In this document: positions 16,036 to 26,803 of the stretch, piece after piece | Layout of the letters: each line of letters starts with the position of its first letter | How positions within the stretch are numbered: the stretch's first letter is position 1 | Origin: Bdellovibrionales bacterium | Lineage (GTDB): Bacteria; Bdellovibrionota; Bdellovibrionia; Bdellovibrionales; UBA1609 | Length of the DNA: 64,000 bases | Direction: 5' to 3' | NCBI GenBank assembly: GCA_027459485.1 | Contig: DAIDIG010000005.1 | Coordinates: 90,222-154,221, forward strand | Made by a program: the position numbers and the translations under genes | Notes under the pieces: model-generated | What the model was told of the DNA's origin: nothing | Databases searched by the model: none | The model's input: only the letters and a program-made list of their open reading frames with translations

Positions 16036-16850
16036 CTTTGACATTGAAAGACTACCAAGGATTACCGTCCACACTCTGCACCGGCTGCGGTCACGACAGC
16101 GTAACCCAGCACATCATTCAGGCATTTTTCGAAGCAGGGGTTGACCCGTCTACAGTTGCCAAAATGTCGGGGATCGGCTGCTCCTCTAAAACAGCGGCTT
16201 ATTTCATGAGCGGCGCACACGGGTTTAACTCGATTCACGGGCGCATGGCGGCGGTTGCGACTGGCGCGAAAATCGCCAATCGCGCCCTGTGCGTGGTGGG
16301 CATTTCGGGCGACGGCGACACCGCAAGTATCGGGATCGGCGGATTCATCCATCTGATCCGACGGAACGTGCCGATGATTTATATCGTCGAGAATAACGGC
16401 GTGTACGGGCTTACGAAAGGGCAATTCTCTGCGACAGCCGATATCGAAGTGCCGAATAAAAAAATGGATAAACACAATGAGTTTGCATCAATCGATATTT
16501 GTAAGCTCGCAATTGATTCCGGCTGCGAATTCGTCGCGCGCGGTTTTTCGGGCGACGGCAAACAGCTGGTGCCGATTATCAAGGCGGCGATCGCTCATCC
16601 CGGCACCGCGGTCATCGACGTGATCTCACCCTGCATCGCCTACGCCAACCACGAGGGGTCGACTAAAAGTTACTCCTACATGAAAGCGCATAAACTCGAC
16701 ATCCCGACAGGCATTCTTCACCATGAATCAAAAAAGCCCTCACTGGCTGACACTTTACATTTAGCGGAAAAGCCGTTACGCGATCTCACGCGCGAAGACA
16801 TAGCCCCGTCATCCGCCGAATTTTCAAATTGGGTCTCACGGTTTCGATAA
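16032..16850 (+). CDS. korB: 2-oxoacid:ferredoxin oxidoreductase, beta subunit (ThDP-binding)
   Basis: The 272-residue catalytic subunit binds thiamine diphosphate and carries the [4Fe-4S] cluster ligands. It has LCTGCGHD near the N-terminus, SGIGCSSKTAAYF, the ThDP/Mg motif GDGDTASIGIGG ... NNGVYGLTKGQ, and a late Cys in DVISPCIAYANHEG. This is the KorB-type subunit. It pairs with korA through an ATGA overlap. The presence of this ferredoxin-linked enzyme suggests an alternative or supplement to 2-oxoglutarate dehydrogenase in the TCA cycle. Confidence 0.93.
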   Translation: MTLTLKDYQGLPSTLCTGCGHDSVTQHIIQAFFEAGVDPSTVAKMSGIGCSSKTAAYFMSGAHGFNSIHGRMAAVATGAKIANRALCVVGISGDGDTASIGIGGFIHLIRRNVPMIYIVENNGVYGLTKGQFSATADIEVPNKKMDKHNEFASIDICKLAIDSGCEFVARGFSGDGKQLVPIIKAAIAHPGTAVIDVISPCIAYANHEGSTKSYSYMKAHKLDIPTGILHHESKKPSLADTLHLAEKPLRDLTREDIAPSSAEFSNWVSRFR

Positions 16851-17075
16851 AGCGACGGCGCGATCAATCGAGCTAAATTTCATTCGAGAACTGACCAAAA
16901 TTTCGACAAAAAATCGAACATTTTTTGAATGTCTTTTTTTCCGTAAAAACTGTGGTCAGCGAGACATTTCACTCTGATCCAAACATTGAAAAAAACTTTT
17001 GTTTTTTAAATTCGGGTGCAGAATGAGACCAATAGCGAGGTGGGCGTTTAATTACGAGCCTTGCAAGGGGGATAC

Positions 17076-19202
<2,127 letters not shown>

Positions 19203-19234
19203 AACGTCGCTAAGTTAACACTGCTAGTTTCTAC

Positions 19235-19266
19235 CGCCGGGCCCCTTAAAGGGTCCGGCGCTTTTT
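19235..19266 (+). terminator. Rho-independent terminator after the LruC lipoprotein
   Basis: A ten-base stem, CGCCGGGCCC (19235-19244) with GGGTCCGGCG (19251-19260), encloses a six-base loop and is followed by CTTTTT. It lies 33 bases after the stop and before tRNA-Arg. Confidence 0.9.
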
Positions 19267-19284
19267 CGTGGAGCTAACCGGTGA

Positions 19285-19361
19285 GGTCCCGTAGCTCAGC
19301 TGGATAGAGCAACTGCCTTCTAAGCAGTAGGTCGCACGTTCGAGTCGTGCCGGGATCACCA
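19285..19361 (+). tRNA. tRNA-Arg (anticodon TCT)
   Basis: A 77-nt cloverleaf with acceptor GGTCCCG/CGGGATC, the D-arm GCTC..GAGC, the anticodon stem ACTGC/GCAGT with loop CTTCTAA (anticodon TCT, reading AGA) and T-loop TTCGAGT. The CCA end is encoded. Confidence 0.95.
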
Positions 19362-19391
19362 TAATAACTTATAGCAATTCATGGTCTGCAC

Positions 19392-20807
19392 CTAATTACG
19401 AGTGATATCATCTTGCAAACCAATTACACCTTTATCGCCGGCCATATCTCCGTAAAGATACTTGTTGGTGAAATGATCGCCAGAGTTTAAATCGAGAGCG
19501 GCAGCGGTCAACCACTTCCATTCGCCATAGTAGTGTAAAGCCGAGGGCGCTCCGCCGCCAAAAAAAGAGGCCTCAGTAAGAGGCCAAAAATGATCGGCTG
19601 TCAGATTCGCGTAGCTTCTGAAAAAAATGAATTGTTTATGCTTGGTTTTAGCACTCGAATAAATCGACTGTGAAATATCTCTCGAGACCACGTCGTCGTG
19701 GTCTGCATAAACGACTGTCAGGGCCATAGTCGAATCGATACTTGAAACAGCTGACTGGTCGAAACCTGCCGCCTCGAATAAAACTATCGCATGAGGATGA
19801 ACCGACAATTTCTCGCGAACCGCGAGGCCCGCTGCGATCGATGCGACATAAGCACCTTTTGAGTGCCCGCTAAATACGACTTCATCACGCGAAAGTTCGT
19901 GAAACTGCTTGAGAGCGCAATCAGTCAGACGCACGTAATCACGCCCCATACGCTCCCAGTTTTGATCGAAAAAACCATTGTCATATGTAGGGAAAATGGC
20001 CGCTACACCTTTTTTAGCGAGATGCACTAACGTAGCACGGTATTTGTCTAAGCCTAAAGCTTGTCCGTGACCATAAACAACAACCGGAAAATTCTTACCG
20101 GTGCCAGCTTGGTCCTTTTTTACCAATTTGGCTTTTGGTAAAAATACGCTCACCTGTCGACCGTAGCATTGCAAAGTTTTAGCGGTGAAATCATATTTGT
20201 AAACCATACTGCCTGGGTTATCAGGTGCTGTCGGAGCGGAGGGCGCGTCTAAATTTTCGCCTGCTTTTGACGTTCGATTCGCCGCCGGGTAGGCGCATCC
20301 CGCTTGCGTAGTATTTTGAAGTTTTGAAATATCGACTTGAGCAACCGCTTCTCTGAGAGCTTTCTCGAACAAATTATGAGGCAGTACCGGCGTTTTCGAA
20401 AGAATATAAAGAGATTTCATTGTTGGGTCGGTGACAACTGCGTAAGAGTACTGCGGCCCGATCGCAATGATCCAATATTGACCTTTGTTCGGCAGACCGA
20501 AATCAACAGTAAATTTAGAATGACTTGAAGGATCTTCGTCATAGGCATGACCACGAATTTCTAAAAGCTTACCTGACTGAGTGTACTCATTGCACGTATT
20601 GTAGACGTCAATCGAACCGTCTGCATCAGGGGTCAGAACTTGCCGTGAGCAGACACAACTACTTTCAAAAAATAAAGGGTTCCTAGCAATTTGATACCAA
20701 GTACCCGCGTATTTATTAAGGTCAACGAATGGCACAGTCTTAATATCAGCATTAGCGGCGACCGCGCAGCCTAATAGAGCCAAAGATATAAGCAGTCGAC
20801 GAATCAT
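19392..20807 (-). CDS. Lipocalin (Blc-like) fused to an alpha/beta-hydrolase, probable lipoprotein
   Basis: Single 471-residue frame. The signal contains the lipobox LLGC (Cys 14). Residues 23-165 are a bacterial lipocalin: VPFVDLNKYAGTWYQIARNP with GTWY at 35-38, paired Cys residues, GQYWIIAIGPQYSYAVV, and YILSKTP. Residues 195-440 are an alpha/beta-hydrolase with the oxyanion strand VVVYGHGQALG, nucleophile elbow GHSKG (Ser 316), likely acid D369 (YADHDD) and His 406 (ADHFWP). Blc lipocalins bind fatty acids and lysophospholipids, so presentation of a bound lipid to the hydrolase is a natural inference. AGGGAG lies eight bases upstream of the ATG. Confidence 0.88.
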   Translation of the reverse strand: MIRRLLISLALLGCAVAANADIKTVPFVDLNKYAGTWYQIARNPLFFESSCVCSRQVLTPDADGSIDVYNTCNEYTQSGKLLEIRGHAYDEDPSSHSKFTVDFGLPNKGQYWIIAIGPQYSYAVVTDPTMKSLYILSKTPVLPHNLFEKALREAVAQVDISKLQNTTQAGCAYPAANRTSKAGENLDAPSAPTAPDNPGSMVYKYDFTAKTLQCYGRQVSVFLPKAKLVKKDQAGTGKNFPVVVYGHGQALGLDKYRATLVHLAKKGVAAIFPTYDNGFFDQNWERMGRDYVRLTDCALKQFHELSRDEVVFSGHSKGAYVASIAAGLAVREKLSVHPHAIVLFEAAGFDQSAVSSIDSTMALTVVYADHDDVVSRDISQSIYSSAKTKHKQFIFFRSYANLTADHFWPLTEASFFGGGAPSALHYYGEWKWLTAAALDLNSGDHFTNKYLYGDMAGDKGVIGLQDDITRN

Positions 20808-20844
20808 TTGCCGCGCTCCCTTTCAAATAGGTTAGCTTTAATTC

Positions 20845-20873
20845 ATCACACCCATGAAAGAGGGCGCTGTCAA
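20845..20873 (-). promoter_or_regulatory. Sigma-70-type promoter of the lipocalin-hydrolase gene
   Basis: On the minus strand TTGACA (20868-20873) and TGTGAT (20845-20850) are separated by 17 bases, about 40 bases before the start codon. Confidence 0.6.
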
Positions 20874-21076
20874 CTCGGCGATTGTTATTCAATAGCCGCG
20901 TAATACTCTTGACCTCATTCAATTCTGAAAAGCATTGCTATGAAATAGCTTTTGTTGGATTCACTTTTTTGCTTCAACTTTCGCTCTAGCTAGCCCGGCT
21001 GTTATGGTCTCGATAGTGCCAACTTAACTTTTAAGAAGTTAAAAGCTGCTGGGGTTTGTGAATAGTTAATGCCCAG
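20874..21076. other. Non-coding stretch between the lipocalin-hydrolase promoter and hsp20
   Basis: No frame with a credible start, signal or domain is visible here. The only structures seen are the inverted repeats GCTAT-gaa-ATAGC (about 20938-20960) and CTTTTAA-gaag-TTAAAAG (21028-21045). Their role is unknown. Confidence 0.5.
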
Positions 21077-21107
21077 AAAATCCCCCGCGGGATGTTGCCA
21101 CGGGGGA
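21077..21107 (-). terminator. Terminator of hsp20
   Basis: Read on the minus strand, TCCCCCGTGG pairs with CCGCGGGGGA with one mismatch, followed by TTTT. It starts 18 bases beyond the hsp20 stop. Confidence 0.85.
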
Positions 21108-21124
21108 CATACCTCGGAGGGGGA

Positions 21125-21562
21125 TTAGGACACCTTTGTTAGTCCGCTTTTGCCAGACTGAATTTCGATCTGACGCGGTTTTGCGGCTTGCACCTTCGGC
21201 AGATATAGCTCCAACACGCCGTCTTCGTATCGCGCTTCGACTTTGTCGGCTTCGATGTTTGTCGGCAATTGAAAACTGCGCTTGAATGTTCCGTATAATT
21301 TTTGCGCCCGCTTTCGCTCGCCAGAAATCGTCAAGACATCGCCGGTGACATCGATTTTAATGTCTTCTTTTTTCATTCCCGGCAAGTCGATACTCATTAA
21401 GAAATGCTCGGCATCTTCCGAGACTTCATGAGCCGGCACAAACGTTCGCTCGTCATAGCTACGCGCGGGCGCCTGACCCCAGTCTTCAAAATACCGCTCC
21501 ATCTCGTCAAAGAGATCGGAAGCGAGAGTTCTATTGGGCCAATATGTTTGTATCATTCTCAT
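21125..21562 (-). CDS. Small heat shock protein, Hsp20/alpha-crystallin family
   Basis: ATP-independent holdase chaperone that binds unfolding cytoplasmic proteins. The 145-residue product has an N-terminal variable arm (LFDEMERYFEDWG), the alpha-crystallin domain (about 45-135) with MSIDLPGMKKEDIKIDVTGDVLTISGERK, ARYEDGVLELYLPK, and a basic tail. In the C-terminal tail the I-x-I anchoring motif is represented by IEI. A near-perfect AAGGAGG Shine-Dalgarno lies before the ATG. It is monocistronic, with its own promoter and terminator. Confidence 0.96.
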   Translation of the reverse strand: MRMIQTYWPNRTLASDLFDEMERYFEDWGQAPARSYDERTFVPAHEVSEDAEHFLMSIDLPGMKKEDIKIDVTGDVLTISGERKRAQKLYGTFKRSFQLPTNIEADKVEARYEDGVLELYLPKVQAAKPRQIEIQSGKSGLTKVS

Positions 21563-21589
21563 TTCGAACCTCCTTTTGTTTGCAAATTA

Positions 21590-21617
21590 ATGATGTGTTC
21601 GCCTGATTAGTTGTCAA
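21590..21617 (-). promoter_or_regulatory. Possible promoter of hsp20
   Basis: On the minus strand TTGACA (21612-21617) is followed after 16 bases by CATCAT (21590-21595). No clear sigma-32 element or CIRCE repeat is visible in the rest of the 303-base gap to the GH25 gene; nothing else is recognised there. Confidence 0.4.
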
Positions 21618-21865
21618 GGTCAGTGGGAGCCAATAGCGCCAGGGATTACGGTTCGGCCGCCACGTCCTTTAGAATGCGAAGTAACTATAATTTTCGGGCT
21701 GGCGCCTCAATTAACGTGGCAACTGATCATGATTGAATTCGCGAAGAATTTTACCAAAGATCAGATCTGCAACCCGCCGTCTTTTTTTATGCGAGCCGCA
21801 AAAGATTAAAATTTAGATTTAACCGCATCGTGGATGAAGCCACTCCTACTTCGTGGGGGTAGCGG

Positions 21866-22669
21866 ATGGGCCGGGCTTATGTTTGTTGTTTCGTCGTGAC
21901 GACTTTTATGCTGGGCTGTGGTCGAGGCCAGCATGTGTCTTCGACGACATCGGGCACACAAGCTCAACAGCCGGGCCCCGTACCGGGCTCACCCTCAACT
22001 GGACCAACGCCCATACCGCGACCGTCATCAGCGCCGAATATCACCGTGTGCCCGCACAACGGAACAACAAACGGGGTCGACGTATCAGATTACGACCCAA
22101 GTACACAATGGGGCTCGGTTCGTAACGCCGGCTATTCGTTTGCATTCATCAAAGCAACCGAAGGCGTGACTTTTAAAAATTCACTATTTAATTCGGATTG
22201 GGCTCAGACTCAAAAGGCCGGCATGGTCCATGGCGCCTACCATTTTTTTCATCCAGCCGATGATCCGCAAGCCCAAGCTAAATTTTTTCTCGCAACTATG
22301 GGGCCACTGCAGCCGAGCGATCTACCACCAGTCCTTGATTGGGAAGTTTCGGACGGGATAAGCGCATCCGCGCAAATCGCAAACGCACAAATTTGGCTTA
22401 ACGAAGTCGAAGCGGCAACTGGGAAGACGCCGATTATCTACGTTGATCCGTCATTTTGGAACCAACTCGGCAACCCCGAACAGTTTGTTAGGTACCCACT
22501 TTACATTGCAAATTACGGAGTCAATTGCCCCGATATACCTCCTCCGTGGAGCAAATGGGCATTTTGGCAATCAGGCGTCGGGCCGGTTCCTGGAATTCAG
22601 TCGGCACAAGCTGACCGAGACGTATTCAACGGATTTTTGAGGACTCATCTTATCCTACAATTATTATAA
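21866..22669 (+). CDS. GH25 (Chalaropsis-type) lysozyme lipoprotein
   Basis: Muramidase that cleaves the beta-1,4 bond between MurNAc and GlcNAc. The signal ends in lipobox MLGC (Cys 18). Next is a Pro/Ser/Thr-rich linker to about residue 57, then the GH25 domain: GVDVSDYDP (D72), YSFAFIKATEGVTFKN, GAYHFFHP, and VLDWEV with the catalytic pair region D158/E160. It also has the C-terminal WAFWQSG and DRDVFNG. Residues expected for activity are present. GGGGG seven bases upstream supports ATG 21866. The lipid anchor and linker suggest envelope display, either for own-wall remodelling or for attack on other cells. In a predatory relative the latter would be notable, but this is inference. Confidence 0.9.
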   Translation: MGRAYVCCFVVTTFMLGCGRGQHVSSTTSGTQAQQPGPVPGSPSTGPTPIPRPSSAPNITVCPHNGTTNGVDVSDYDPSTQWGSVRNAGYSFAFIKATEGVTFKNSLFNSDWAQTQKAGMVHGAYHFFHPADDPQAQAKFFLATMGPLQPSDLPPVLDWEVSDGISASAQIANAQIWLNEVEAATGKTPIIYVDPSFWNQLGNPEQFVRYPLYIANYGVNCPDIPPPWSKWAFWQSGVGPVPGIQSAQADRDVFNGFLRTHLILQLL

Positions 22670-22680
22670 ATATACTGAGT

Positions 22681-22848
22681 TTACTTTCGCCAGGTTAAAG
22701 AGGCACCGCATTCGCAAGTAAAGCGCCATGCGACTTCTTGCCCCCACCGCAAAGGAGCAGCGGCTTTTGGCAAACCGCAATGGAGTTTGCCGCACTTGCA
22801 TTTTTTGGTCGTGAACTTTATTTTTCTCAAACGTGCTGGCTGGCTCAT
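22681..22848 (-). CDS. Small Cys-rich protein (55 aa) with two C-x-C motifs
   Basis: The frame from ATG 22846-22848 to TAA 22681-22683 encodes 55 residues. These begin MSQPARLRKIKF and contain KCKCGKLHC and TCECG, a C-x-C ... C-x-C arrangement able to bind zinc as a mini zinc ribbon. The ATG overlaps the TGA stop of the XRE regulator (ATGA), a strong sign of coupled translation. No family recognised. It could be a partner or antagonist of the regulator, or simply a small metal-binding protein. Confidence 0.6.
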   Translation of the reverse strand: MSQPARLRKIKFTTKKCKCGKLHCGLPKAAAPLRWGQEVAWRFTCECGASLTWRK

Positions 22849-23156
22849 CGTTTGTCGCTTCTTGAGTCTACGCGGCGAAAGCGGACTTCATAAACACCAG
22901 ATACCCAATCACCATCGTCTTCACTTGAAATGGTAACTGTGCGGCGACCAAAATCACTATTATTTCCAAATACAATGTGGTCGACCGTGACACCGAAAAA
23001 TTCGGCAACTTTTTTAAGTCGTTTTAGGTCGCGAGGTGTAACTCCAGCTAACCAATCTGATATCGACTGTTTGGGTATGCCCGTCACGCGCGACAAGTCC
23101 GCAGCTGTCATACCCCTCGACCGCAATAATTCTCGCAACTGGGTTTTGAAAATCAT
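22845..23156 (-). CDS. XRE-family helix-turn-helix regulator
   Basis: The 103-residue cytoplasmic DNA-binding protein has an HTH at about residues 3-60, with LRELLRSRGMTAADLSRVTGIPKQSISDWLAG, then FFGVTVDHIVFG. The C-terminal half (TVTISSEDDGDWVSGVYEVRFRRV) is a short beta-rich tail of unknown role. The ATG at 23156 is the first methionine that begins the HTH; there is no obvious Shine-Dalgarno. It is divergent from the exported protein at 23316, and perfect or near-perfect palindromes lie between them, consistent with auto- and cross-regulation. Confidence 0.85.
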   Translation of the reverse strand: MIFKTQLRELLRSRGMTAADLSRVTGIPKQSISDWLAGVTPRDLKRLKKVAEFFGVTVDHIVFGNNSDFGRRTVTISSEDDGDWVSGVYEVRFRRVDSRSDKR

Positions 23157-23183
23157 GACGATATTATTATGTTCGCAACTAAA

Positions 23184-23199
23184 TTCGTTGTTGAACGAA
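23184..23199. promoter_or_regulatory. Candidate operator for the XRE regulator
   Basis: Inverted repeat TTCGTT-gttg-AACGAA lies 28 bases upstream of the regulator start. It is a perfect six-base dyad in the shared intergenic region. Binding is inferred only. Confidence 0.3.
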
Positions 23200-23278
23200 A
23201 TCCGGAAAAAACGACAAAAATCCATTCCAACCAAGAAAAATCCGAAATGCCGGACAAACTACCGTAGGGCTGTCCATG

Positions 23279-23291
23279 ACTAAAGTTTAGT
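23279..23291. promoter_or_regulatory. Candidate operator, 13-bp perfect palindrome
   Basis: ACTAAAGTTTAGT (odd-length perfect palindrome) lies 24 bases upstream of the exported protein start at 23316, where a repressor would block transcription. Confidence 0.35.
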
Positions 23292-23315
23292 TGTAATGCG
23301 CCGATAAGCACATAT

Positions 23316-23756
23316 ATGCGGCACCCAATAATTATTATTTTAGCCGTCATTTGTTTCACTTCGATACATGGGTATGGGCAAGAAGCGCGGGGCGGCAATT
23401 GGTCGGCCACTAGCGCCTCCGCAAATGCACTTAACCAAACACAAACTATTCTTACAGATCCTTCGGCCAGGGCCAAAGCGATTAATGGCGATAGCGAAGC
23501 TGAGTCAGCCGACTCTTACGTGAATAACCTGACCGGCGGCAACACACAGACAAATAATGACGTATACGACTTGGCCTCGAAAGTATTTGCAAACTTAGTA
23601 AAAGATGCGCACGGTGACCCGAACAAAATGCAGGCCGAGATAGAAAAGTTTCAGCGAGATCCGGCTGCCTTTGCAGCGAAATGGACGCCCGAAGAACGTG
23701 CGAAGTTAAAAGCGCTATCTTTGAAGATGCCCGCCACTGCGACTCCGCAGGAGTAG
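23316..23756 (+). CDS. Small exported protein of unknown function
   Basis: The 146-residue product has an N-terminal Sec signal (MRHPIIIILAVICFTSIHGYGQ). The mature part is hydrophilic and rich in Ala, Asn, Ser and Asp. It includes a helical segment, DLASKVFANLVKDAHGDPNKMQAEIEKFQRDP, and ends in a Pro-rich tail. No family recognised. Its 3' end overlaps the convergent TlpA-like gene by 42 bases. It is transcribed divergently from the XRE regulator, which makes it a candidate target. Confidence 0.65.
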   Translation: MRHPIIIILAVICFTSIHGYGQEARGGNWSATSASANALNQTQTILTDPSARAKAINGDSEAESADSYVNNLTGGNTQTNNDVYDLASKVFANLVKDAHGDPNKMQAEIEKFQRDPAAFAAKWTPEERAKLKALSLKMPATATPQE

Positions 23757-24317
23757 GTCATCGAAGAACCCGTAGGCGTCGGATGAAGCCCAGTTTTCTA
23801 CGCCGGCGATTTTTCGAATCAGGCGGCCTTTCGGGTCGATGATGTAGGACTCAGGTAAACGAAAGGTACCATACTGCCGGGCCAGCTTTTCATCTTTATC
23901 CCAAACTATATAGACGTCTTTTTGATGGTCAGCTTTGAAAGTTTTCAGAAAAAGACGGATATCAGGCAGTTCATAATCCGCGGATACTCCCACGAGTACC
24001 ACTTGGCCTTTAAAATGCCGCACCAGCTTCACAAATGATGGGAATTCAGCAACACACGGGTCACACCAAGAAGCCCAAAAGTTAAGGATGATCGCCTTGC
24101 CGCGAAACTTGTTTAAGCTTACCGTCTCGCCATCGATGTCAGGCAAAGAAAAATTAGGCGGGCCGGTTTTTTCAAGCCGATCTAAAATCTGCGCCGACAA
24201 TGGCGGCTTACGACCTTGTGTCAAAAATGTTTTGTAGCGGATCCACAATCCCCAAAGAGCTGCCGATAGAAGGACTACTACGATCAAGGCCTTAACTGAG
24301 GGCGGAATTGATTTCAT
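23715..24317 (-). CDS. TlpA-like membrane-anchored thiol-disulfide oxidoreductase
   Basis: The 200-residue product has an N-terminal membrane anchor (about residues 9-27) and a periplasmic TlpA/ResA-like thioredoxin domain. The domain has PPNFSLPDIDGETVSLNKFRGKAIILNFWASWCDPC with redox C85/C88, and the cis-Pro loop FRLPESYIIDPKG. Typical role: reducing cysteines of periplasmic proteins, for example during cytochrome c maturation. It lies 42 bases downstream of rplQ on the same strand, so it may be read through from the ribosomal operon. Confidence 0.93.
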   Translation of the reverse strand: MKSIPPSVKALIVVVLLSAALWGLWIRYKTFLTQGRKPPLSAQILDRLEKTGPPNFSLPDIDGETVSLNKFRGKAIILNFWASWCDPCVAEFPSFVKLVRHFKGQVVLVGVSADYELPDIRLFLKTFKADHQKDVYIVWDKDEKLARQYGTFRLPESYIIDPKGRLIRKIAGVENWASSDAYGFFDDLLLRSRSGGHLQR

Positions 24318-24359
24318 TTTAAAAATTCAAATTCGGATTTTTGACCCGAACATTCATAA

Positions 24360-24866
24360 TTAGGCTCGAGCCACCTTACGTGCTTGAGCCTGTAGCTGCC
24401 TGAGCGTCTTTCTCTGACGAGTGGCTACCTTTGCCCGCACTTTTGCGCGTTTTACTGCGTCCTTATCCCCTCGAACAGTTGCTTCACCGTCTTTAGCGGT
24501 GTCAGGCAATTTATAATCTACCAGCTCGATATATGCCATCGGGGCCATATCACCAGGACGCGAATTTAGCTTAAGTATCCGCGTGTAACCGCCCGGACGC
24601 TTTTTAAATCTTACGCCAACATCACTCAAAAGCTTTTCAACAGCGGATTGGTTACGGATTCTTGAAATTAGCAACCGTCGTGTGGCCAAATCGCCCTTTT
24701 TGCTCAATGTGATGGCGCGATCTACATGACGACGCAATTCCTTTGCCTTCGCAAGTGTGGTGCGAACGCGCTCGTTCAGAATAACCGACGCGACGAGGCC
24801 CTGAATCAAAGACTTTCGAGCCGACCCTTTTCGATTGAATGAATGACTATGTACCTTATGTCGCAT
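24360..24866 (-). CDS. rplQ: 50S ribosomal protein L17
   Basis: Last gene of the alpha operon. The L17 core is clear: MRHKVHSHSFNRKGSARKSL, NERVRTTLAKAKELRRHVDRAI, and GYTRILKLNSRPGDMAPMAYIEL. At 168 residues it is about 40 longer than E. coli L17, the excess being a basic Lys/Ala/Arg-rich tail. GAGGAT precedes the ATG. Confidence 0.98.
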   Translation of the reverse strand: MRHKVHSHSFNRKGSARKSLIQGLVASVILNERVRTTLAKAKELRRHVDRAITLSKKGDLATRRLLISRIRNQSAVEKLLSDVGVRFKKRPGGYTRILKLNSRPGDMAPMAYIELVDYKLPDTAKDGEATVRGDKDAVKRAKVRAKVATRQRKTLRQLQAQARKVARA

Positions 24867-24882
24867 GTTATCCTCTTTTTCT

Positions 24883-25950
24883 CTACTGTTGGGCTCCGTT
24901 AGGAGTCGGTGCAGTCACAGCGGCGGGCGTAACTCCGGTTTTCGGCGGAGCATTTGGGTCCCAACCCGGTGGCGGCCATCCATCAATCTTCATACCCAAC
25001 GATAAACCCATACCAACCAATATTTCTTTAATTTCATTGAGCGACTTGCGTCCGAAATTTTTAGTTTTCAGCATTTCGGCTTCAGTTTTTGTTACAAGTT
25101 CGCCGATATATCGAATGTTCGCGTTTTTCAAACAGTTCGCACTTCTTACAGAAAGCTCAAGATCATCGACTGACCGAAAAAGGTTTTCATTCAACTTCGG
25201 CGAAGACGTTTTCACTTCTTCTTCTTGTGGCTCCAAATTTTCGTCAAACGTCAAAAAGATCTGCAATTGTTCTTTAAGAATCTTTGAGCCAAGCGAAATA
25301 GCTTCTTCCGGTTTGAGGGAACCATCGGTCCAAACTTCCATTTCAAGCGCGTCATAGTCCGTGCGTTGGCCAACTCGCGCATTCGAAACCGAATAATTCA
25401 CTCGGCGAATGGGGCTATGGAGCGCGTCAACCGAAATATACCCCAGCGGCAAGTCTTTCTTGTGTGACTCAGCTTCAACGTATCCGCGGCCGAGTTTCAC
25501 TATCACCTCAGCTTCAAATTTCGCATCTTTGCCGAGAGTGGCGATGTGCTGCTCAGGGTTAAGAATCGTCACCTGATCATTCGTCTGAATATCAGCCGCC
25601 GTGACGACGCCAGGACCTTTTTTCGAAATCCGCAGAGTTTGCGGCTCAGAATTATATTGCTTAAATCGCACCTGTTTAAGATTCAGCACGATATCAGTCA
25701 CATCTTCAAGAACATCCGGAATTGTGCTGAATTCGTGTAAAACGCCTTCGATTTTCACTGCACTTACGGCAGAGCCCATCATCGAGCTGAGCAGAATACG
25801 TCGAAGTGAATTACCGAGTGTCACGCCATAGCCGCGCTCGAGCGGTCTTACGGTGAAACGCCCGTAACTTTCTGAAAGACTTTCTTTATCGACCTCAAAT
25901 CCCTTCGGTCGAATTAGCTCTCTCCAAAACTTATAGTAGTGCTGTTGCAT
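24883..25950 (-). CDS. rpoA: DNA-directed RNA polymerase subunit alpha
   Basis: Assembles the polymerase through its N-terminal domain (about 1-240, with [26 protein letters not shown]) and contacts promoter UP elements and activators through its C-terminal domain (about 265-325, with [23 protein letters not shown] and [12 protein letters not shown]). It is 355 residues, slightly long because of a Pro/Ala/Thr-rich tail. It directly follows rpsK with no rpsD between them. Confidence 0.99.
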   Translation of the reverse strand: MQQHYYKFWRELIRPKGFEVDKESLSESYGRFTVRPLERGYGVTLGNSLRRILLSSMMGSAVSAVKIEGVLHEFSTIPDVLEDVTDIVLNLKQVRFKQYNSEPQTLRISKKGPGVVTAADIQTNDQVTILNPEQHIATLGKDAKFEAEVIVKLGRGYVEAESHKKDLPLGYISVDALHSPIRRVNYSVSNARVGQRTDYDALEMEVWTDGSLKPEEAISLGSKILKEQLQIFLTFDENLEPQEEEVKTSSPKLNENLFRSVDDLELSVRSANCLKNANIRYIGELVTKTEAEMLKTKNFGRKSLNEIKEILVGMGLSLGMKIDGWPPPGWDPNAPPKTGVTPAAVTAPTPNGAQQ

Positions 25951-25967
25951 CTCGTTCTCCTAATTTT

Positions 25968-26399
25968 TTAAATACGACGACGTTTCGGCGGACGACACCC
26001 ATTGTGTGGAACAGGAGTCACATCACGAAGCGATGAAATGCGAATACCTAAACTCGCAACGGCGCGAACAGCTGGTTCCCGACCTGCTCCAGGTCCGTTT
26101 ACAAACATATCAACGGATTTTACACCGTTTTCAAGCGCCTTACGGCCAGCATCTTCAGCCGCGACTTGTGCGGCAAAAGGAGTGCCCTTGCGGCTACCTT
26201 TAAAACCTTGCAATCCGGCAGATGACCAACAAAGGGCATTACCCGTCCCGTCAGTGAATGTGACGATGGTGTTGCCGAAGCTTGCCTGCACGTAACAACG
26301 GCCCGTCGGGACATTTCGCTTTGTTTTCTTCTTAGGAGCGGCTGCTGGCGCCGCATCCGTTTTAGCTTTTGCTTTATCCGCTTTTTTATCGTCGGCCAT
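25968..26399 (-). CDS. rpsK: 30S ribosomal protein S11
   Basis: Platform protein of the small subunit. The S11 core includes [28 protein letters not shown] and the C-terminal [18 protein letters not shown]. The 143-residue product has a Lys/Ala-rich N-terminal extension of about 25 residues. It lies between rpsM and rpoA. Confidence 0.99.
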   Translation of the reverse strand: MADDKKADKAKAKTDAAPAAAPKKKTKRNVPTGRCYVQASFGNTIVTFTDGTGNALCWSSAGLQGFKGSRKGTPFAAQVAAEDAGRKALENGVKSVDMFVNGPGAGREPAVRAVASLGIRISSLRDVTPVPHNGCRPPKRRRI

Positions 26400-26412
26400 T
26401 TTCGCTCCTCAA

Positions 26413-26790
26413 TTAGCTAACAGCCATTTTCTTGTTTGCAACCGTTTTTCTCGGACCTTTTCTCGTTCTCGCATTCGAACGAGTTCGTTGACCACGTACT
26501 GGCAATCCCTTTTTGTGCCGAAGTCCGCGATAACATCCGAGATCAATAAGACGTTTTATGTTCATTGATACTTCACGTTTCAAATCGCCTTCGATCTTGC
26601 CACCGGCATCGATTGCGGCACGAAGTTTTACAATTTGATCATCCGTTAGGTGATCGCTTCTCAAATTTAGATCCACGCCAGCCGCATCACAGATCTTACG
26701 TGCGCGCGGACGGCCAATGCCGTAGATATAAGTGAGAGCGACTTCCATTCTTTTATTTTTGGGTAGATCGACACCCGCTATACGTGCCAT
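26413..26790 (-). CDS. rpsM: 30S ribosomal protein S13
   Basis: Head protein that contacts L5 and the P-site t[29 protein letters not shown] at the start and [25 protein letters not shown] near the end are diagnostic. 125 residues, normal. Confidence 0.99.
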   Translation of the reverse strand: MARIAGVDLPKNKRMEVALTYIYGIGRPRARKICDAAGVDLNLRSDHLTDDQIVKLRAAIDAGGKIEGDLKREVSMNIKRLIDLGCYRGLRHKKGLPVRGQRTRSNARTRKGPRKTVANKKMAVS

Positions 26791-26803
26791 TTGACTCCTC
26801 GAT

